Assembly (NCBI GenBank): GCA_003550305.1
Contig: QKYT01000137.1
Span: 6,611 to 66,538, forward strand
From: Glomus cerebriforme
Lineage: Eukaryota > Glomeromycota > Glomeromycetes > Glomerales > Glomeraceae
Direction: 5' to 3'
DNA: 59,928 bases
Below the pieces are notes generated by a model that saw nothing but the letters and a program-made list of their open reading frames with translations, searched no databases and was not told the DNA's origin. A program made the position numbers and the translations under genes. Positions 1-12,111 of the stretch are shown one piece after another (position 1 is the stretch's first letter; each line of letters begins with the position of its first letter).

Positions 1-1440
1 TACATCTTGGAGTAATTAATAAAATATGGCGTCCGCCTACTTTTTTCCAAGTAGTGTATATGGTCTTTACAGTTATGATCATTAAATATATCTGGAGAGG
101 ATAAATAAAATAGGGTTAAATCCATATGATAACAAATACTGGATCTTAGAATTCAGATACTTCCATATGAACATTGGTGAATTAGATTATATAAATGCCT
201 GATAACATCTGAAATATCTCCTAAGGAAGCAGAAAAAAGAGTTATGAAAGCTAAACTTCATGTCAAGATATAGATAAGACCCCGAATAATATATAAATAG
301 GTAGGATTTGAATTTACTTATTGAACATAGAAAATTTTTACCCCTAGTGAGATTTTTTTTTTGCTTATTTAAAGGATTAAATTTAAAATAGTTAGTATTT
401 TATATACATAGCAGGACATATAAATTTGATAACTCAGTAATGTGTTTACATAGCAGAAACTTATTTTGAAATATATAAAATATGTTGTATGATATCAAAT
501 ATTTTAAAAATATACCTCTTAAAATTAAAGACACGTAAATAAAATTAACATGTAAATTTAATACATGATGGTGGAACAAAATCTAATCTATTTTTATACG
601 TAATAGTATAACAAAATTTAATCTATTTTTATACATGATTGTGCAATGAAATTATACATAATGGTATAACAAACTTTTACATGACAAAGTCTAAAATGTA
701 TACACATTCATGTAATACTAAAAATGATATATAGAAGTTAAAAATGGAGTGAATAAGTATTTTTTTCTTTTTCTAAACTTGTTTTTACAATACCATTTCT
801 GCATCAATCATTAAAAGTTGCATCTATTTTACTTAGTAACTTTTTTACAAATTTTGATATTTTTTATAGTAAAATTTGACATTTTTTAACTGTAATATAC
901 TTTTAAAATTTGAATATTATATGCAATTTTGTTTGCTCTACAACTTTAATTAATCTCAATATAAAGAAACTGCTAAAATGCAAAATTAGATAAAATACAA
1001 AGTTAATTGTGAGTCTTAACCAACTATTATATACTTTTGAAATTTAAGTATTATGTGTAATTTTATTTGCTCTACAACTTTACTTAATCTCNTAAAGTAG
1101 GTTTTGAATGCTGATTTTGAGTTTAATATAAAGAAACTACAAATTTTACTTAATATATATAAGTCATAAAATAGTTTGCTTATTGATCATAGTAAATTTT
1201 GAAATTTTCATTTGACCTATACATAGATTGTTCAGGATCCTATATAAATGCTATATAACAAAATATTTTTTTTAGAATAAAAAAAAACTAATAAGTAAAG
1301 AATATATTTTTTATTAATTAAAATTTTTTTATTATTATAGTAGAAAAATATATAATGGTTGATCATAAGGATATAGAACTTGCACAAGTCAAAGTCATAA
1401 AAACAACATTGTAAAAGGGCAGAAAATATGATAATCTTAC
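1..1440. other. AT-rich intergenic DNA, no gene seen
   Basis: Very AT-rich sequence with stop codons in all frames and long A/T runs. Two stretches near 900-960 and 1020-1090 repeat a similar phrase (ctctacaacttta with flanking matches), so a locally duplicated or repeat-derived segment is likely. I see no convincing coding region, RNA gene or promoter. Confidence 0.5.
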
Positions 1441-1444
1441 AAAA

Positions 1445-2310
1445 AATTATGGAGGCTATCTAAAGAAATTGCGAGTGAAAAGGATTTAAACAACTATATT
1501 AAGATACTTGCAGTAAAAATATTTCCTAAGGAAGAAGCATATACTGAAAAGCTAGAAAATTATTGCAAAAGATATGAAGATAATGATCTATATAGCAGTT
1601 TAGAGGAATTATATGAGCTTTATTATCATATAGCTAAGGAGAAAAATCAGAAAAAGTTAAATGATAAAATAAAGCCGATGTTCAAAGCAATGGCAATCTA
1701 GTCATCTTTAAAAAACTTTTTATATAAAGATATTTTTTTGTCTAGAAAATAATGTAGATGAAAATTTAGCAATTGAAATAAAAAACATTAGTTAAATAAA
1801 TCATTACATTTGATATACAATGCATTTATACAACCTGCTCAAAAAAGCAAATACAATTGCTGAAATCATCAAAAAGCTCCCATTAGAGGTTCTTGATAAA
1901 TTCTGCTAGATAAATAACACTTGGTATAAAGAAATTCAGCATGAGTTTTGGCAAAGATAAAAGATATAAGTATTAGAATATCATAAATTAGAATGTGAAT
2001 GAGAATTCCAAATGGAAGAGATAGAAAAAAAATATCTTTATGATTATTTTATGCAAGAATTATTTCATCAAGACATAGAGAATTTTTATACTGAAAGAGA
2101 AATTAAGACAGCTAAAAAACAGGTAGAGATCAAAAGCTATATGCTTAGCAATGGAATGCTCTACGGGTAAGAAAAAGAAATAGTTAAATATAATATACAG
2201 AAGTTAGCTAAAAATGCGATCTCTTGGTGGGAAGTAAGGGATGCCTGGAATTTTATTTAGAGAAGAGTAACATTTTTATCTAACCAATCACTATAAGCTA
2301 GACAAGTTAC
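1445..2310 (+). pseudogene. Decayed protein-coding remnant, unknown family
   Basis: A readable stretch at about 1448-1701 encodes a charged helical protein (phrases such as KEIASEKDLNNY, FPKEEAYTEKLENYCKR and SSLEELYELYYH). A second stretch at about 1845-2300 reads KKLPLEVLDKF, YKEIQHEFWQR and KNAISWWEVRDAWNF. Both are interrupted by stops and lack a start codon. The stops are TAG, TAA and TGA at places where Gln, Arg or Trp would fit, which is transition-type decay. The composition, rich in Lys, Glu and Tyr, suggests a multicopy accessory family of this fungus. I do not recognise a domain. Confidence 0.45.
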
Positions 2311-2773
2311 AGCACTAATATAAATATTATAGATTTTTTTTGTTTTGGCATGATAAATATTAAGTTATTTTTTTCAGATATAGAAAAAATGCCTTCAAAA
2401 AATTATTATACATATTCAGAAAAAGAAAAGATATATGCTATTTAAGAGATCAAAGATTTCATTATAGTGTTAGAATGTGATGTAACAAAGATGAATTAAA
2501 AAGTGATCATGTACAAATTAGTATAGAATAAAAACTTCATTATGTATCATGTACTACATCCTGATTTGTATATTACAATTCATAACACATAAGTGATTTT
2601 ATTACTTATTTAAAAAAATCATCTGGAACTTGGATAAGACAGATAAAGCTAGTTTTATTATTATATATACTGTATATTAATAACTTTGCCAAATCACACC
2701 ACTGGTATTGAACACTAATAATATTTAATACCAGTTTTTTTAAAAAAAAAAAATTGTAATGTTGTAGCCCAAA

Positions 2774-2901
2774 TGTGATTTTGTTTCAAATATGATTTGG
2801 GATATTCTCAAATCAAAATTTTGATTTTGTACTTTCCAAATTGAAATTATAGATTTGGAATATCCATGTCCAAAATGTAATTGCAATACAACAAAATCAC
2901 A
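2774..2901. repeat. Small inverted-repeat element with 12-bp termini
   Basis: A 128-bp segment starts with tgtgattttgtt and ends with its exact reverse complement aacaaaatcaca. An inner pair (gggatattctcaaatc against gatttggaatatcc) also folds back. This is MITE-like, but no target-site duplication was recognised. It lies just before the pseudogene that follows. Confidence 0.4.
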
Positions 2902-2902
2902 C

Positions 2903-3649
2903 TCTGAATTTGAAACCATTTGTACTCATCTTAAGATTCTAAATTCAGAACAAGTTGTTTATGAACAGGACATTTGATCTCAAACAACAAATGTAATTCC
3001 AGGTCATGAATTTCTAGAATTTATATATAAAATGGAATCATTAATATTACTCTTATTTGAAAAGCACAAGGAATTTGGTCCCAATATTCTTCAATACATA
3101 CACAATAGTTTATTATGTAACATACCATTATTAGAATCTTTTAATGCACTTTTCATTATTTCAAGTCAGCGGATCTCCATGTGTGAATCTATTAACACTG
3201 AAAAGCAAGAATTAAAAGATGATGTTAAAAAGTTTCTTTATGAGCAAATTATTTCTATTTATATGAAAAGTAGACAAAAGTCCTGGCGAAGATTTAACGA
3301 TCTTATTCCTGAGAAAGGTACCTCAAGCCTTCGAGAAAATCTTAAAGCCATGCGCAATGATACTCAAAATTCAGAAAATAAATATACATCAATGAAGAAA
3401 TCTAATATTCCAAAAGATCCCATGCTTGGATTAATACAACTTCAAATTTGGGCACAGTTGGATATTGCTGAAGAATTATTCTCAAAAATGTTTCTAGTGA
3501 GTGAATTACAATGGCTACTTTGGGCATTTGGAGATAATGTGAATAATAAAAGGAAAAAGAATTTAATACCTTTGATTTTGGAATACCTAAAAAAAGGTAC
3601 TTCTTTCTCTAAAGAAGCCATCTCAAAAGGCCAAATATTTGCAGTTTAA
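2903..3649 (+). pseudogene. Unknown protein, 3' part, one TGA upstream of the open frame
   Basis: The open frame from the ATG at 3032 gives 205 residues ending in TAA. The same frame continues upstream to about 2903 with coherent sequence (EFETICTHLKILNSEQ, then NVIPGHEFLEFIYK) broken only by a TGA at 2974-2976. The ATG at 3032 is therefore probably internal to a longer protein. The visible part is helical and Lys/Glu/Leu rich, with no signal peptide, membrane segment or domain that I recognise. It may be a transposon-associated or lineage-specific repeat family. Its full 5' part is not visible. Confidence 0.45.
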
Positions 3650-4805
3650 GTTAACTTAAACTGTTATTACTAAAAATTCACTACAAATAACATGAAATAG
3701 CGTCCTGTAAGTGCATTAAATAAAATAATAAAGAAAATTAGGCATATTCCAAGAAACAAAATAACGTTTACAAAAGCTACAGTGCCCCAATTTAAATAAA
3801 AACACTTCGCCCATATAGAACTAGTATGAATAAACTTAACTTGTGGGATCGGCTGCCGTTCTATGTACACGCGTCAAAATAATTAAAAAAAAGTGAAAAT
3901 TTTGTGCATTTTAATATATGCTTTTAGTTTGTGTAACGATTTTCTGTTCTGGCGGTAATGATCAGGCTGTGTAACCTATGAGTTGGACCCCCGTTTATTT
4001 ATCTAACCCCTAGGCATTACGGCAAATAATGCGTGACAAATATGATTTCACATACCGAAAAATTAACTATGATCACGTGAAAGTGAAATTTTGTTAGGAC
4101 ATTAATAAAGTTCAGCCCAAATGGGTTCATAATTTAGGCCGGTTGATATCAATAATCCTTCGTTACACTAGTGACACCAAATAGTATGAGTAAAAAATCG
4201 CGTTAAATATCAGCATCTCTTAATGGAATGCTACCTTCACTTTACGATAGGATGCTGTTTACCTTCTCTTCATATCGCTGTTTTTATTTTTTACTACATA
4301 GCACATTTCAATTAACTGCTTACTGCCTTACTCTCTTTTTAGCCCCAAAAATATAAAAGACGTCTCTGTTGCGGGAAACCAGAATTTTCTGTGATATTAT
4401 ATGGAAACATTAACGCCCTTGAGGTAAAGACCTTGTAATATGGTTACGCGAGACAGTACAACTTCCATTTGAACATGTATACAAAAACCTGCAAGTTGGG
4501 TAAGCACTTCTATGTTATCTATGTTTTTTATGTTAACTTTTTTGAAAAATTCATTCACACACTGATTCTGATTTAATGTAGTTACGCTCATATTACACTT
4601 CTTTAAACATGAAGATGCGAGTAATTTCTTCTATGCTTATGAAAACGTCATTCATGATGGTCATACAGGCAAATCATCATCAATATAAAGAATCGTATTA
4701 TTTTGGTAGTTCAAAGAGAAAGGTTGTTTATTTGAAAGTAAGCAAGCATTGACTGTTACATTTAATTATCTATGATTTAACGGACAATAAAAGTAACAAT
4801 TGTAA
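3650..4805. other. Intergenic, no supported gene
   Basis: Less AT-rich than its flanks. Short open frames on the minus strand (3670-3870 without an ATG, 4397-4591) have no recognisable domain and no splice context that I could support. Confidence 0.4.
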
Positions 4806-4807
4806 GG

Positions 4808-5163
4808 TGTAATAATAACGATCGGACTGAACTAACCGGTTTTTCTATTAAATCAATTCTTAATGACGAGTCAGATGGTCTAAGTATAGGCAACAGAAAA
4901 AGAAAACTTGGTAAGTTCAATAACTTTAATCATGTACTGTATCAATTTAATATTAATTATATTCTATTGTTTTTATATTAGATGTCGAAATGGATGAAGA
5001 ATTAATTACGTGAAGAAGTTTATTACCCGCTATATTTAAAACTAGCGAAGCAATTCAAAGCTCTTGTGATTATCGGGAAAAAAGCTATACTTTAAAGGAT
5101 AAAACCGAAAAAGAAGAATATAAAATCAGACAGTTTATCACTGGTTTATCTATTTTGACTTGA
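4808..5163 (+). pseudogene. Two-exon coding fragment with an internal TGA
   Basis: A first exon reads GFSIKSILNDESDGL and RKRKL up to a GTAAGT donor at about 4910. A TATTAG acceptor at about 4981 joins a second exon in frame (DVEMDEELIT, then after one TGA RSLLPAIFKTSEAIQ and REKSYTLKDKTEKEEYK), ending in a stop near 5161. The consistent splice sites and open frame suggest a real gene that has lost a codon and its neighbours. FSIKSIL resembles the engrailed-homology-1 repressor motif, but that is seven residues and weak. Function unknown. Confidence 0.35.
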
Positions 5164-5165
5164 AA

Positions 5166-6155
5166 CCATAGTTAGAAACTTATTTTACTGTGGCTAAAAC
5201 AGAAATAGTATTTATATTTTTTTTGAGCGACCTCGTATTCCCCCGGGATGGAGATTATACAATTCAATAAGTATGATATGAAAAATTTTCATTTTCTTAT
5301 TAAAAAATCGGGACTAGGCAATAGAGGATTCAGTATATAGTGATATAAATATTCTATAAGATCTGTAATTCGCTGAAATAACATTTAATTTATTAATTTG
5401 AATGTTTATTTATTATAATAATTATGTATAATATACAAATGGTATATATATATTTTTTATATATATAATGTTATTTTCAATATTTAGTATTTTGGAAATA
5501 GGCACATCAAAGAATAAAATCCGAAAAAAAAGGCCAAAAAAACATCATGGATCTAATCAAATCAGAACTCCATTCCAACGAGAATGAACTCGTTGGAATG
5601 GTTATATGTGTTAGGCGCCACAAGTTCAAAACCGAAATAAAAAAAACTGCGGATTAAATTAACTAAAGATGTAAATAAAAGTCAATATAAGTCAATAATA
5701 TCGAAGGATTTTTTTAAAAACTTTAGTATTTGATAAAAAGGAAACTTACCAAGGTTACAGGAGCCTTTGTCAAGGCAGATGACTAAAGTTCCAACCTTCA
5801 GCCATTCTTCAGCCAGTTCAATAATAGCGACAATACTAATATATCAAACATCGGAAAAAAGGGTAAAGCACAACAAAATAGGAAATTTAATTTAAAAAAC
5901 AGTGTTAGAACTCAAAAATATATGGCTCATAATTCCTTAACCGCTTTCATCAACAGGTGTTCCAGTAAATCAAGACAATTTCATAGTAAAATTCTTGCAC
6001 ATATTGTTATTTATAAAATTTAAGCAAGAACATAACTATGATAATCGTATGATTACTCCCCACATACGAAGCGAAACGGAATATTTATGACCAATATATC
6101 TTGAAATAAGTTTATTGTGTTGTTTAAATTACAAATGTCGTAATAAATCCATTAA
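5166..6155. other. Intergenic with one perfect hairpin
   Basis: AT-rich non-coding sequence. The only strong structure is the 13-bp-arm palindrome at 5570-5601, listed separately. Confidence 0.4.
5570..5601. repeat. Perfect 13-bp-arm palindrome
   Basis: ccattccaacgag and its exact reverse complement flank the 6-nt loop aatgaa. The arms are GC-richer than the surroundings. This may be a terminal remnant of a transposon or a cruciform site; no gene is adjacent. Confidence 0.5.
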
Positions 6156-6597
6156 TTACCTTTCTTTTAGGGAATCGTATTCAAAACCATTTCCTTTCAA
6201 AAATAATGTATTATCTCTGGTAATTATCCCGTTCCAAATACAGGTCTTTTCGGTTGATAGGATTATTAAATGGCGATCCACATTTTTCATTTGATTACGG
6301 AAAATATGATCCAGAGGTTTGTATCTAGTTTTTCCGGCCTCCAGGAACGAGTTTAGTAAAAATTCGGGAGTCATGTCCTGTATTGAGGGATTTAGATGTC
6401 GTGAAAGCATTGTATTGAGTGCCATCGTATTATCATCTATAAGTTACTGGTTAGAATACAAAGGGAGGGATAAGAAAAAGAAATTTTTTGAAATACTTAC
6501 AGGAACGCCACCCAGTCTTCTTGCCCACTTTATAATTTATAAAATTGATTAAAAATGTGTCAAATAAATTAACTTCATTAAACAGTTTTATTATATA
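6156..6597 (-). CDS. Hypothetical spliced gene fragment
   Basis: The minus-strand exon 6436..6156 encodes about 93 residues ending in a stop (LLNSFLEAGKTRYKPLDHIF, then RHLIILSTEKTCIWNG). A GTAAGT donor (6495-6500) and a TAG acceptor (6437-6439) define a 64-bp intron. They join it in frame to an upstream exon, open back to about 6597 (KLFNEVNLFDTFLINF, KVGKKTGWRS). No start codon was fixed and no domain recognised. Intron size and sites match the real genes of this window, so a gene or a recent gene relic is plausible. Confidence 0.3.
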
Positions 6598-6599
6598 TA

Positions 6600-7311
6600 A
6601 ATTTTAACTTACAAGTAGAATAATAATATTTACTAGCAGTGCCATCGTGTTTTGACAAGCAGACAGCCAAAAGCTCCTGGGGCAAGAGGGCTTGACTACT
6701 TTTCATATTTATATTTTTTAACTGAATCATGGCCATTTTTAACGTTGGTATAGGTGGAGGAAGAAAAATTAGCCAAGACGATGATGTGAAAAAAAAAGTT
6801 TGTTAAGCTTCTGAGTAAATAAAACAAGTTATTTTAAATATGAATATATTATTCTGAAAGAATAGTATTTATAATAACGGTTTGGAGAGTTTAATAAGTT
6901 TTTAAAATAGATTATATATAAGATTGATACTAAATTCTTTGGTAACTTGTTTGCAACTTCATAAAAATTTCGTTTCCTTTATACTGAATAAGTCTTATCA
7001 ACTATGATTGGTTAATTTTGGTAAATCTTTGGGCGCTCCAGTAGTTGGTTATTCAAAATATAAACGTTACGCCATTCTAACTTAACTTGTTAGATAATCC
7101 GTCCTTCTTTAGGATAACAAAAGCCACTTTCGGTCAAACGTAAAACATTTTGCATTAGAGTTATTTAGATCGGAAACAATAAATTTACGCAATATTTAGA
7201 TATTTAGCATGTGAGAAGTTTGAAAAATGTCATTGATGGGAAAATCTTGATAACGTTCTAAGACTGTTCTAACAAACCATCACATGATAGTTTTGACGGT
7301 TCAAAGCGGTG
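6600..7311. other. Intergenic region upstream of the omega-amidase gene
   Basis: No open frame of note. It contains the presumed promoter of the gene starting at 7312, but I see no clear TATA element. Confidence 0.35.
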
Positions 7312-9021
7312 ATGCCGACGATGATCACGTATTATAACATGTTTTCTCGTCAATTATCCACGATTTTAGTAAAACCCAAAACACATTCTTATCAATTTAA
7401 GAAGAATTTTTTGTCCACAATGTCTTCTATAAAAAATAATTCTTTTAAGCTTGCATGTATTCAATTAAGTGTCACTGCTGATAAAACCGTAAATTTACTA
7501 AAAGCTAAAAGTAAAATTTTGGAGGCTTCGAGAAACGGTGCTAAAGTTATTGTTTTACCGGTATTTGTTAATTGCTATTTAATGTTTTTTGAATTTTATT
7601 TCTATTTTTATTTATTGTTTTTTTTTTATTATTATTAGGAATGTTTTAATTCACCTTATGGAACACAATATTTTACAAAGTATGCAGAAAATATTCCACA
7701 AGGTGAAAGTGTGAAAATCCTTTCTGAAGCAGCAAAGGTAAATTAAATCAAATAATTATCATGTCAAATTATTTCGTTATTTTATTCAATCAATTTCGTT
7801 TGTTAGGAAGCCAAAGCATTTGTTGTTGGGGGTAAATAAACTATATAGATCGGTTCATGTTGCATGATCCCATTCAGACTAATTTTAATTTATTTGATTT
7901 TGAAGGATCTATACCGGAACGAGATGATTTAACGGGAAAGTTATACAATACTTGTTTAGTGTACAATACCGAAGGTAATTAATTAATTTCGATGTCAATA
8001 ACATTATTATTCAATATCAATTTTAAACAATATTTGATTCTTTTATTAGGGAATTTAATCGCAAAACATCGCAAAGTTCATTTATTTGACATCGATGTTC
8101 CAGGGAAGATAAAATTTCAAGAAAGTGAAACATTATCTCCTGGGAATTCCTTGACACAATTCGAAACTGGTTTGTCAATAATATAATTGAATTATCATAA
8201 TTTTTTTTTAAAAAAAAATTACAATTTCTTCAATATCTAATGTCAATATATTTTAGATTATGGAAAGATTGGAATTGGAATTTGTTATGATATAAGATTC
8301 CCAGAGATGGCTATGATTGCTGCTAGAAAAGGTGTGATCATGATTTATTTTTTATTTCTTCCTAAATGAATTGTATTAATTTCATGATTTTTTTTTCAAT
8401 AGGATGTATTGCAATGATATATCCAGGAGCATTTAATCTTACAACTGGTCCATTACATTGGGAATGTAAGTGAGATTATCCAATTTAAAATAACCTAATG
8501 ATTTTATTTACAACATTTTATTTGTTAAACAGTATTACAAAGATCTAGGGCACTTGATAATCAAGTAAATATTTTATTTAAAATGTTTCAATATTTACTT
8601 TTCATATATAAATGAGTTTAAATTGGTTGTTAAATAGTTTTTTGTGGCTACATGCTCACCTGCTCGGGATATGTCAGCGACTTATCATGCATGGGGACAC
8701 TCTACTATAGTTGATCCAAGGTGAGTTGAATTGGACGTTAATTTATACTTTAACTTTATTATGGAACTTATTATTCTTGATTAACCTGTAAACGTTGTTT
8801 AGTGGACAAATTCTTGCAACCACGGAACACGAGGAAGCGATTATTTATGCCGATATAGGTAAGGAATTATGTAATAAATTTGTATTTTATATTTTTTTCA
8901 CTTTAGTTTTAATTATCTTTTTCTAGACTTAGAACAAATTAAAGTAATTAGACAATCGATACCAGTGTCATCACAAAGGAGATTTGATTTATATCCTAAT
9001 GTAGCTGCCAATGAGGATTAA
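7312..9021 (+). CDS. NIT2: Omega-amidase, nitrilase family (NIT2-like), 11 exons
   Basis: Carbon-nitrogen hydrolase that in other eukaryotes deamidates alpha-ketoglutaramate and alpha-ketosuccinamate. Exons: 7312-7560, 7639-7737, 7807-7831, 7906-7974, 8050-8169, 8257-8331, 8403-8465, 8533-8564, 8638-8720, 8803-8858, 8927-9021; all introns are GT-AG and phases agree. The product is 321 residues. The nitrilase triad is present: Glu84 ([10 protein letters not shown]), Lys156 ([15 protein letters not shown]) and Cys197 ([12 protein letters not shown]). Also seen are [11 protein letters not shown] and [14 protein letters not shown], which are NIT2-type. The roughly 33 residues before a second in-frame ATG (7411) are basic, Ser/Thr-rich and nearly free of acidic residues, like a mitochondrial presequence. 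The second ATG matches the cytosolic start of animal NIT2, so dual targeting is likely. Ends in TAA. Confidence 0.93.
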
Positions 9022-9632
9022 TTAATTAAAAAAAAATTATTTTCTCATAAGTTATTCTAAGTGATATACCATTTTAAAAATTTGATCATCACAATTTTAT
9101 AATATTTACAAAGTGGATCGGTTATAGATTGGAAATTTTTAATAAAAATGATTATTTTATTAATTAAACATCGCCAACAATACTTAATTATCATTTGATG
9201 AATAACAGTTAAGTGGTTTCTTTTTTTTTTCTTTGGGTTTAACATATTTGCTAAACATCATATTCAAGGTGGTACTCAAAAATTATGTCCTGGGACATAC
9301 ACCTTTGAATCACATAATATACAAAAATCATCCTTTCTTTTAACAAACTATGACGAGTAACTTGTCCATATTAAATTTATTTCTACGAATACTACATTAT
9401 TAAATCAATATTGTTTCTATCAATAAATATAAATCATCATCATCCAAATCCAATGAGTCCATGAGCAATTTCTGAATACTGGTAAATTTTTGAAAAATAT
9501 TGGCTGATTACATTTTTTTTTTTTTAGAATTATTATTTATATATATATATGTATGTATATTAGAAAATGTAGAAAATGGAAGGATATATAAAATAATCTA
9601 AATCTAAATGCAATTTACACTAAACCTCTTCT
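9022..9632. other. Convergent 3' intergenic region
   Basis: The space between the 3' ends of the omega-amidase (plus) and elongase (minus) genes. AT-rich, with a TA-rich microsatellite near 9535-9560. A short minus-strand open frame (9057-9245) looks like chance. Confidence 0.45.
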
Positions 9633-10635
9633 TTAATCAATCTTCTTGACCGTCTTAGGAATCTTCTTTTTACGACCATACGTGTTTTTAGCAAAGTTAA
9701 TGAATAAAGCAGTTAAAGGTAACAAATAAGCGACATTAATATAGGTAGCATAAACAGCCATGTCAGTTCTTAAACAATCATTGACAAATAAGTAAGAAAT
9801 AGCCAGTGGTGTTCCAATTAAAAATTGGGTTATTTGCAATGTAGTTAAATATTGTTTTCCTGGAGGAGATAAACCGATACAAGTAGCTGCATAATATGCA
9901 TACATTATAGAATGAATGAACGAATTAAAGACAACAAAAATCCAAATCGGTGGCGCTTTAGAGTTTATTCCGCTCCACATTGTTATAATTGCACCTGCGT
10001 GATGATATGTTTGAAGGAATGAAGAACGACGTCCTTTGAAGAGAATGATCATTGTATCAACAATTTCATAAACTAGCGAAATAATATAGGAAATAAGTAT
10101 ACGAATTTTACAAGTAATGACTGCGTTTATTTATACATACCTTTTGAGAGATAGAAAAAGTAACCCCAATAACCGAGGGCATTATTCCATAACGAACTAT
10201 CTCGATCGCAATACTAAACACGAACAAGAAATAAGTGACGTCATTAATTTTATATTTTACAAATCAATTAATCGATTCAAAATAATAACTTACAGCATCA
10301 GTAAAACTATCACTATGATTCTTAAAATTCATAACAAATGCGCTTCCCATATTAATAAAAGTAATTATACTAAAAGCGCATAAAGTCAAATTATGCAAGA
10401 ATATGAAGGCAGTCATTAGAGGATTACTTTTAGTATTTGTTATTTTAATACCTTTTTGCTTGGCTACTATACGAGAAACAGCATTTGATTTTGGATTTAA
10501 TAAAGAAACCATAATTATATAAAGAGAAGTCATTATCACTGGAAATTTATAATCCATGACATATGGATAATATTCAGGAAATGGAATTCCTTTTGGTGTT
10601 GGTGCTGTTAAATTTCGAGGAAATATATGTTCCAT
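9633..10635 (-). CDS. ELO-family very-long-chain fatty-acid elongase, 3 exons
   Basis: Membrane condensing enzyme (3-ketoacyl-CoA synthase) of the ER elongation cycle. Exons 10635-10294, 10213-10141 and 10072-9633 join in phase to give 284 residues, the usual ELO size. The second exon was found from splice sites. It supplies YCDRDSSLWNNALGYWGYFF, which leads into LSKVYEIVDT and the catalytic box FLQTYHHAGA. The box is Q-x-x-H-H, with Gln at the first position; that variant is common in elongases acting on unsaturated chains. At least five hydrophobic segments are visible, and the lysine-rich tail (GRKKKIPKTVKKID) suits ER retrieval. Stop TAA. It is divergent from the thioesterase gene next door. 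Substrate chain length cannot be read from sequence. Confidence 0.92.
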
Positions 10636-11367
10636 GATGATGATTTCTTAGAGAGAAAATTATTATTATTATTTTTTTTTTACATAAACAAAAAGGGCAT
10701 TTGGCATTTATATACTACGAATCATTTGATTCTATTAGGATCGATAAAAGTTCAAATCCCCAAAAACTTCTAACCTTTTTACCATTTATTCTAAATTTAT
10801 TTGATTTGATGTAAAAAAAAAATTCACGTGTTAGTCGCGTGGAATTACACTTTAAAAAACGTAATAATTCATTCCAATTTTTGGGGGTAATTAAATAAAA
10901 TAACTTTAATTTGGGGAAAAAATGATTTCTCCCCAACAAAGTTTTTAAATCTTTTAGATCACATGCATTTTACTACAATATGATTTTTCAACCGCAGTAA
11001 TCAAAGGTCTTATGCATTGTTAATCAAAAAAATAAATCTTGTTCAAAGAATGATTGTTTCACATGATGATTTTTTATATTTATATCTTTAAATGGGTTCT
11101 TATTATTAGAAATAAATAAAAAACCAATCGGAAAATATTTTCCATAAATCCCATAAATCCGATAAGCCGAGTGCATATACCATTTTTCCGCAAAAATGAT
11201 ATTTCATTACTTTATTTGTAAAAATCTTATATAATAATAAATGTAATAAATGTTACCTTAATTCGCGTATATATATGAACTCAAATGATATTTTAAAATA
11301 ATTTATTCAAAATATTAATTAATTAATTATTTTTTTAAAAAAAAAAAATAATAATAATCAAATCAAA
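10636..11367. promoter_or_regulatory. Shared upstream region of the divergent elongase and thioesterase genes
   Basis: 732 bp between two divergent start codons. No coding frame is supported; the 10715-10939 minus-strand frame looks like chance. The elongase gene and an acyl thioesterase share this interval, so common control is possible. I could not identify specific factor sites. Confidence 0.4.
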
Positions 11368-12111
11368 ATGTCCACTACAACAGATGGTTTAACAAATCAT
11401 TCTAATCTATTGCGATTAGAAAAATATATTAATTCAATTGAACAGCAAATTTTTTCATTACCAATTGTGAAAGAATTAAAAAATGAACCATCATATATTG
11501 AATCAAGAAATTATGAAAATATTACGGAAGAACGATTAAAGTATCATTTTGTTGGTGGAACTTTAGGCGGAAAAGGAAAAATTACTGTTAGTCCTTTAAT
11601 GTTCTTTTCTGAGAAAAAGAAAGAATCTGTTACTATTTTACATGTTGGAGATCAAATGTGTGGACATAATGGAATCGCTCATGGTATTTAAAAATTGAAA
11701 TTTCTAAATTTAAAACGAATAAAATTAATATAATATACAGTATATTAATATATATTTGTTTTTCTTCAGGTGGATTATTATCAACTGTAATGGATGAGTT
11801 ATTAGCAAGAACTGTAAGTAAAAACCATCGAAAAATCACAATTAAATTTTTAAAACCCGTATATTTAATTATTTCTTCCTTTGCATTTTTTTTAGGCCAT
11901 CCCTTGTTTACCAGATAAAAATGGTGCTACTGCTTATTTACACGTAAATTTTCGTAAGCCATGTAAAGTGGATCAAATTTTAATTGGACGTTGTAAAACT
12001 ACAAAATTAGAAAGAAAAAAAGGTTATGTTGAAGGAACTTTAGAAACATTAGAAGGTGTGATAGTTGTAGAAGCTGATGCTTTATTTATAAGTTTAAAAA
12101 AATTGGAATAA
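11368..12111 (+). CDS. Hotdog-fold acyl-CoA thioesterase (PaaI/THEM4-like), 3 exons
   Basis: Exons 11368-11683, 11770-11813 and 11896-12111 give 191 residues, stop TAA. The core reads GHNGIAHGGLLSTVMDELLA, the HGG...D/E helix of PaaI-type hotdog thioesterases. It is followed by TAYLHVNFRKP and a closing strand motif (EGTLETLEGVIVVEADALF). About 60 N-terminal residues precede the fold, as in THEM4-like fungal proteins. No clear presequence. Family members hydrolyse acyl-CoA thioesters; the exact substrate is not readable. It lies divergently beside the elongase gene, so both may act on the same acyl pool. Confidence 0.88.

Noticed and set aside
3670..3870. 66-codon minus-strand frame with a hydrophobic segment
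   Set aside because: It has no ATG (begins at GTG), no splice sites that I could support and no recognised domain; hydrophobic stretches arise easily in AT-rich DNA.
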